From: an uncultured bacterium
Lineage (GTDB): Bacteria > Patescibacteriota > Minisyncoccia > Phycocordibacterales > GWA1-40-21
NCBI GenBank assembly: GCA_903831305.1
Contig: CAIKXE010000011.1
Coordinates: 76,002 to 110,158, forward strand
Length of the DNA: 34,157 bases
Reading direction: 5' to 3'
In this document: positions 30,468 through 34,157 of the stretch, one piece after another
Layout: every line of letters starts with the position of its first letter
Numbering within the stretch: the first letter of the stretch is position 1
Notes under the pieces: model-generated
Told to the model about the DNA's origin: nothing
The model's input: the letters and a program-made list of their open reading frames with translations, nothing else
The model's database searches: none
Program-made: the position numbers and the translations under genes

Positions 30468-30703
30468 TAGGAACGCTTGTTGTCAGCCATCTTGCCCATC
30501 TTGATGAGCTCCAGGATCTCACCCTTTCTCTTTAGATTTTTAAGGGTGTTCATCTTTACTTTATAGAAAGAGAGGTCACGGAGAGTATATCTCTTGGAGC
30601 GGACTTTGGGCAATACACCAGAACCCTGCACTTTCTTGGTGAAGCGTCTGATAATACTTGTATTATTTTCGTTGGCGTTCTTTATTACTTCTACGTTTAT
30701 CAT
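30467..30703 (-). CDS. rpsU: 30S ribosomal protein bS21
   Basis: A 78-residue basic protein of the small subunit. INVEVIKNANENNTSIIRRF, then FTKKVQGSGVLPKVRSKRY, is the bS21 pattern, followed by a lysine-rich helix. The ORF track starts four codons earlier (MMHP); I use the ATG at 30703 because an extended -10 (TGCTATGAT) ends seven bases upstream, placing the MMHP codons at or before the transcription start. With -35 TTGTAA and a 16-base spacer this is a good promoter. ybeY follows in the same transcript. bS21 aids initiation, and in this genome it starts a leaderless message. Confidence 0.92.
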   Translation of the reverse strand: MINVEVIKNANENNTSIIRRFTKKVQGSGVLPKVRSKRYTLRDLSFYKVKMNTLKNLKRKGEILELIKMGKMADNKRS

Positions 30704-30710
30704 AGGGTGC

Positions 30711-30738
30711 ATCATAGCACAATCTAGTAATTTTACAA
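30711..30738 (-). promoter_or_regulatory. rpsU: rpsU-ybeY promoter
   Basis: Minus strand: TTGTAA (30733-30738), 16-base spacer, TATGAT (30711-30716) with TG one base upstream of the -10. The ATG at 30703 follows after seven bases. Confidence 0.65.
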
Positions 30739-30742
30739 GTCA

Positions 30743-30796
30743 AAAATAATCAAGGCTTGGCTTTGGGAATACCCAAGACCAATCTTTGATTATTTT
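30743..30796 (-). terminator. Long terminator hairpin after the HisRS-like gene
   Basis: Two 25-base arms (for example AAAATAATCAAGG at the left end) with about four mismatches around a 4-base loop, overlapping the stop codon of the HisRS-like gene. On the minus strand it ends in TTATTTTT. It separates that gene from the rpsU promoter. Confidence 0.8.
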
Positions 30797-32028
30797 ACAA
30801 GCTTATTCAGATGATCCGCTAGTTCGGATATCTTGATAGTTTCTTGGGCGCGTGTAGCGGTATCACGGATCATGATGGTTTCATCCATCGCCTCTCTTTT
30901 TCCCATAATCAAAATGTAAGGTACTTTCAAGCGTTCAGCAGTAGCCATCTGACCAGCCATCTTGTCTCGGCCAAGAGAATGGTTAATAAAAATATTTTCC
31001 TGACGGAGAATATCAATCACTTTTAGGCTTTTGTGCTTGGCCTCATCACCAAGCTGTATAAAGAACACGGAGGTTTTTTTGATTCTAGGTAATTGTCTCT
31101 TTTCGCTCTCAGTCTTGAAATACAGTTTAGCACCGATCATTGGCACATCTTTTTTAAAACCCAGTTTTTTACAAGCTTGATCAGCGCGGAAACCGGTAGC
31201 AAGTGATTCATCAGCTAGACGCGGGTTTTCTGACTTTTGTTTGATTTCAAAGACAGTGCCAGAGGCAAAACGGCGGTCTGAGATTAGGCAATCATTTATC
31301 TTGTAGGGAATATCTAAACTTTCTAAATATTCTAAGACCTCTTTAAAGTGGGTACGGCTTTCATCAGATAAGCAGCCAATGGCCTTTGGCGCATCCTCCT
31401 TCAAAAGAGTGCATTTTTCATTTTGGCAGTTTAAAACAAAAAGTGGATCTTTCTTAAATTCTTGTCGGCAATGCGCCTGCATAATATTTATATGTTTACG
31501 GAAATACGCCGTGAGTTCGCGGACAAATTTAGAGCAGGATTCTCTATCACCTAGACTGTTTATTTCAATATATAAATTTTTATAACCGTTGTCTTGAAGT
31601 ATTTCTAGAGCCGTTTTAATCAGAATAGCTTCTGTGATGCTTTTGGGTGAGCCGATGATTTCCAGGCTGATCTTGCGGTGTTTACCGGGATTCTTTTCTT
31701 TACCTTCGTTAATGAAGCCGTTATAGGTGATCATCACTGGCTGAGGCATAATAGCCAGGTTTGAATTAAAGTAGTGGCGGAGTAAAGCTGATTTTTCTTC
31801 AGCTGTATTTTCAATTTTATCATTGGAACCGATGGTTAGAAGTGGTTCTCCGTCTTTTAAGGTCTTGCTGTTTGTATGATCTTCCTTCTCGATTTCAGGT
31901 ATCTCGATCGGCTGAAAACCATAATAAATAGCCGCCTCGGTGTCTTTATCAATATTTTTAAGATCCAAGAATTTTGATTCCTTTTTCTTGCCCTTAATTA
32001 TGTTTTTTTTATTGCTTTTTTGGGCCAT
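30790..32028 (-). CDS. HisRS-family protein with degenerate catalytic motifs
   Basis: A 412-residue relative of histidyl-tRNA synthetase. Family blocks include YGFQPIEIPEIEKED, LYIEINSLGDRESCSKFVRE, KDPLFVLNCQNEKC and a complete-looking C-terminal anticodon-binding domain (SVFFIQLGDEAKHKSLKVID, then AERLKVPYILIMGKREA). The active site is eroded. The FRxERPQKGRYRQFHQ motif 2 reads INEGKEKNPGKHRKISL, LVRGLDYYxxTVFE reads LISDRRFASGTVFE, GGRYDGL reads ATGFRADQA, and motif 3's arginine is gone. It probably does not charge tRNA. HisZ (a HisG partner) is one precedent, but no his genes are seen. A tRNA-binding or regulatory role is possible. lepB starts upstream with a 10-base gap. Confidence 0.82.
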   Translation of the reverse strand: MAQKSNKKNIIKGKKKESKFLDLKNIDKDTEAAIYYGFQPIEIPEIEKEDHTNSKTLKDGEPLLTIGSNDKIENTAEEKSALLRHYFNSNLAIMPQPVMITYNGFINEGKEKNPGKHRKISLEIIGSPKSITEAILIKTALEILQDNGYKNLYIEINSLGDRESCSKFVRELTAYFRKHINIMQAHCRQEFKKDPLFVLNCQNEKCTLLKEDAPKAIGCLSDESRTHFKEVLEYLESLDIPYKINDCLISDRRFASGTVFEIKQKSENPRLADESLATGFRADQACKKLGFKKDVPMIGAKLYFKTESEKRQLPRIKKTSVFFIQLGDEAKHKSLKVIDILRQENIFINHSLGRDKMAGQMATAERLKVPYILIMGKREAMDETIMIRDTATRAQETIKISELADHLNKLVK

Positions 32029-32038
32029 ACTTTTAAGT

Positions 32039-32656
32039 TTAGTAATTATTGATTTGTCCAGGAAACAAACTCATCTGACTTAAAGGGAAAAGTCTAAAAA
32101 TTGGCCGGCCGGACACTAACTCCCTTTTTACCGGTCCCCAATAGCGAGAATCTGAGCTGAATCCACGATTGTCTCCTAAAACATAATATTCATCGGCTTT
32201 TAAGGTAACAGAAATGTCCGGCCTAAGTTTGGCAAGGGGATCAGTAGCAGATGTTTTTATATAAGGTTCATTTAGGATAAATTTATTTTTATCATTGGTG
32301 CAGTCTGATTGGCAGACCGTGACAATATTGTTTTTAATTTCAACGGTTTCTCCTGGTAAGCCAATTACTCTTTTGATAAAAAACTTTTTGGTGTCTAGTG
32401 GGTAATGAAAAATTAGGACTTCGCCTCTTTCCGGCCCTCTAAACTGGTAGGTAAGCTCATCTACAATTAAGTATTGTCCGTTAGCAAAGGTATCATCCAT
32501 AGATTGCCCGCTGACCAGGAAGGGCTGGGCCACATAAGCGCGGAAGGGAACCACTATAGCAATAGAAATAACCACAATTTGGATTATCTCACCCCAAAAA
32601 CTCTGGCGGAATTTTTTAAACATCCCTATTTCTTTATTTTCTTCCATTTCCGTCAT
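32039..32656 (-). CDS. lepB: Signal peptidase I
   Basis: Cleaves signal peptides from secreted proteins at the outer face of the membrane. A 205-residue protein with one N-terminal membrane helix (IIQIVVISIAIVVPF, about 24-38). The catalytic serine is S52 in VSGQSMDDTF and the catalytic lysine K95 in FFIKRVIGLPGE. The conserved domains D/E follow as YYVLGDNRGFSSDSRYWGP and the C-terminal GRPIFRLFP. All are intact. Two starts are possible (MTEMEEN or, four codons on, MEEN). It is 10 bases upstream of the HisRS-like gene on the same strand, so they share a transcript, and it is divergent from pth. Confidence 0.96.
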   Translation of the reverse strand: MTEMEENKEIGMFKKFRQSFWGEIIQIVVISIAIVVPFRAYVAQPFLVSGQSMDDTFANGQYLIVDELTYQFRGPERGEVLIFHYPLDTKKFFIKRVIGLPGETVEIKNNIVTVCQSDCTNDKNKFILNEPYIKTSATDPLAKLRPDISVTLKADEYYVLGDNRGFSSDSRYWGPVKRELVSGRPIFRLFPLSQMSLFPGQINNY

Positions 32657-32726
32657 TGTATTACATAATCACGTTTGACACAAGGAAAATTAAAATCTAC
32701 AATGTTTAAATAATAACTAATTAGGA

Positions 32727-32812
32727 TATTTTTGAAAGTAAAAATGATTTAAATTTTTTTGTCCGGCACCAACCCGACTAAAAAAATTCAAATATTTCTT
32801 ACTTTCAGAAAG
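32727..32812. repeat. Large imperfect palindrome upstream of pth
   Basis: About 37-base arms (TGAAAGTAA...AATTTTTTT and its near-complement ...TTACTTTCA) with a G+C-rich centre (GTCCGGCACCAACCCGAC) that can pair further. It fills most of the divergent lepB-pth spacer and ends 10 bases before the pth ATG. Candidates are a MITE-like element, a structured 5' leader or a bidirectional control element. Confidence 0.65.
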
Positions 32813-32822
32813 CAGTAAAAAT

Positions 32823-33425
32823 ATGTCAACAAATTATATTGTCGTAGGATTAGGTAACCCCGGAGAAGAATATGTAGAAACCAGGCACAATGTGGGCCGG
32901 ATGGTGCTTGATGCTTTTCAAAAAAGTTTGGCTTTGAAGGACTGGCAGTTAGATAATAAACTGAAGGCCTTAAGGATAGAAGCCAAGGTGGGGAAGAATA
33001 AGGCTTTGTTTTTAAAACCAGAAACTTTTATGAATAAAAGTGGGGAGTCCGTCAAACTTTTAATAAAAAGCAAAAAAGCCGCGGAGACTCTCATCGTGAT
33101 TCATGATGATTTGGATTTGCCACTCGGAAAGATCAAAATTTCTTTTGCTAAGAGTTCTGGTGGTCACAAAGGAGTGGAGTCTGTTATGCGGGCCATAAAG
33201 ACAGAAGATTTTATTCGGTTACGCTTAGGAATCTCTGGGGAAACGTCTAGTGGTAAAATCAAGAAGCCTGATGGCGAGGAAAAAGTGATTGACGCTATCC
33301 TGGGGGATTTCAAAAAGACGGAGGCATTAGAATTAAAGAAAACTATTAAACGAGCGGTTTTGGCTTTGGAACTGATTATTAAAGAGGGCCGGGAAAGAGC
33401 TACTAGTATGCTGGGGACGTTGTAG
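32823..33425 (+). CDS. pth: Peptidyl-tRNA hydrolase
   Basis: Releases tRNA from peptidyl-tRNA dropped by stalled ribosomes. A 200-residue protein with VVGLGNPGEEYVETRHNVG (catalytic H22), KPETFMNKSGESV, VIHDDLDLPLGKIKI and SSGGHKGVESV, the four standard Pth blocks, at normal length. It is a single gene, divergent from lepB, preceded by the large palindrome; no Shine-Dalgarno is evident. Confidence 0.97.
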   Translation: MSTNYIVVGLGNPGEEYVETRHNVGRMVLDAFQKSLALKDWQLDNKLKALRIEAKVGKNKALFLKPETFMNKSGESVKLLIKSKKAAETLIVIHDDLDLPLGKIKISFAKSSGGHKGVESVMRAIKTEDFIRLRLGISGETSSGKIKKPDGEEKVIDAILGDFKKTEALELKKTIKRAVLALELIIKEGRERATSMLGTL

Positions 33426-33503
33426 TTGCCTTTTTGACACCGTTCAAAGTATGACTTGTTATAAAGGTAGATTTGAGCTAACAGCAAAGTAATTTGTTTT
33501 AGT

Positions 33504-33532
33504 TTGACTTTTTTAAAGTTTTAATATATAAT
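33504..33532 (+). promoter_or_regulatory. Strong sigma-70-type promoter of the surface protein gene
   Basis: TTGACT, a 17-base spacer and TATAAT: the best -35/-10 pair in the window. The predicted start near 33540 leaves a leader of about 50 bases, unlike the leaderless genes elsewhere. Confidence 0.75.
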
Positions 33533-33590
33533 TTAAAAAGATTTAGTTGTCTCTTAATAGATACTTACTTATTTTTCTTAAAAAAAAGAT

Positions 33591-34157
33591 ATGGAAAAAA
33601 TAATCAATACAAAAAAATATATTTTATTTACACTAATTTTAGTAATAGTTTCTTTGTTTTTCTATGTGGAAATAGGTTCAAACGTTGCTGATGCTTATAT
33701 TACTAGTGGATCAATATTAATGAACTATGATTATGATGGTGGCGAGGATCCAGACTGTGTTGGTATGCCCACCTCAGGTAAGTTTATTGTTTGGGGTGAT
33801 CATAAAGGTTCAAGTAGTAGTCCTGCAGCTGGGCAATTTAATTTTTGTTTAAATTCTGCCGTTAAATATGCTAGCGGTTTATCTGATATTTCTGGACTAA
33901 ATATTTCTTATGAAAAAGTGGCAAGGCTCCCTTCGGGAGGAAATTTTACGGGTGAGAGCAATAAGACGTATTATACATATAGAGTTTTTTTTGAACCTAA
34001 GGTTTTAACTTTGGTGGCTTCTTGTACCGCTAACCCTAGCTCAGTGGAACCGGGTGACACCGTCACTTGGACCGTCACTGCCACTGGTGGTTTAAATCAA
34101 TATACCTATAACTGGTCAGGGACTGATGGTCTCACTGGTAGTAGCCGAAACATTTAC
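33591..34157 (+). CDS. Secreted or membrane-anchored protein with PKD/Ig-like start (cut by window edge)
   Basis: Missing from the ORF track because it has no stop in the window; 189 codons are open to the last base. The N-terminus has MEKIINTKKYILFTLILVIV followed by SLFFYVEIG, a basic start and a hydrophobic helix (signal peptide or anchor). An exported region follows with serine- and glycine-rich stretches and one potential domain holding cysteines (PDCVGMP, FNFCLNS). From about residue 145, SCTANPSSVEPGDTVTWTV and YNWSGTDGLTGSS look like the start of a PKD/Ig-like beta-sandwich common on CPR cell surfaces. The strong promoter suggests high expression. Likely an adhesin, pilus-associated or surface protein; the C-terminal part is needed to say more. 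Confidence 0.8.
   Translation, partial: MEKIINTKKYILFTLILVIVSLFFYVEIGSNVADAYITSGSILMNYDYDGGEDPDCVGMPTSGKFIVWGDHKGSSSSPAAGQFNFCLNSAVKYASGLSDISGLNISYEKVARLPSGGNFTGESNKTYYTYRVFFEPKVLTLVASCTANPSSVEPGDTVTWTVTATGGLNQYTYNWSGTDGLTGSSRNIY

Noticed and set aside
1-34157. CRISPR array or prophage
   Set aside because: No regularly spaced repeats, cas genes, integrase, terminase or capsid-like proteins were seen.
1-34157. Alternative genetic code (TGA as glycine)
   Set aside because: TGA ends the CYTH and S51 genes at expected places, and no in-frame TGA was needed in any gene.

Overview
The window reads as a chromosomal piece of a small-genome bacterium of the Candidate Phyla Radiation (Patescibacteria, probably a Parcubacteria-like lineage). 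The basis is: low G+C in most genes; a shortened ValRS; stand-alone fragments of larger pathways (a GlmU-type uridylyltransferase without its acetyltransferase half, a PurD-like ATP-grasp with no other purine genes); near absence of Shine-Dalgarno sites; and a surface protein with a PKD/Ig-like domain. The lineage is an inference from memory. TGA is used as a stop, so genetic code 11 fits and code 25 does not.

Layout. 1-3.6 kb (minus): small heat-shock protein, PrsW-type membrane protease and valS. 3.7-4.6 kb: a G+C-rich, foreign-looking Zn-ribbon/multi-HTH protein. 4.6-6.0 kb (minus): tsaD, carrying two in-frame GC-rich repeat insertions. 6.0-10.4 kb (plus): Nudix hydrolase, CYTH protein, ABC exporter and two small HExxH proteins. 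10.4-17.6 kb: a very AT-rich accessory block. It holds a tightly packed six-gene operon (GluRS, SAM hydrolase, HprK-like kinase, GT-B glycosyltransferase, S51 peptidase, degenerate GluRS paralogue). The block is flanked by an inverted 15-mer and by two copies of a 40-bp mini-ORF prefix. 17.6-23.6 kb: PurD-like ATP-grasp (minus), EamA transporter, SET-domain protein, Cys-rich membrane protein and two sister histidine kinases. 23.6-27.4 kb: GlmU-like uridylyltransferase, tRNA-Glu(TTC), tRNA-Ser(CGA), M29 aminopeptidase, hemerythrin, tRNA-Val(GAC) and thioredoxin reductase. 27.6-32.7 kb (minus): ftsZ, ftsA, ybeY, rpsU, a HisRS homologue with lost catalytic motifs, and lepB. 32.8 kb to the end: pth and a secreted/anchored protein cut by the window edge.

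The strongest candidate for an undescribed system is the 10.67-17.18 kb operon. It pairs an intact GluRS with a GluRS-fold protein lacking both ATP-site signatures, and adds enzymes that consume SAM, phosphorylate, glycosylate and cleave peptides. That mix suggests aminoacyl-dependent small-molecule or peptide modification, or SAM depletion as a defence or conflict function. Neither is proven here.

A second theme is expression. About a dozen genes have a -10 hexamer ending only 6-9 nt before the ATG, which implies leaderless mRNAs. This corrects several ORF-track starts. Two ORF-track proteins run falsely into tRNA genes and are trimmed here.
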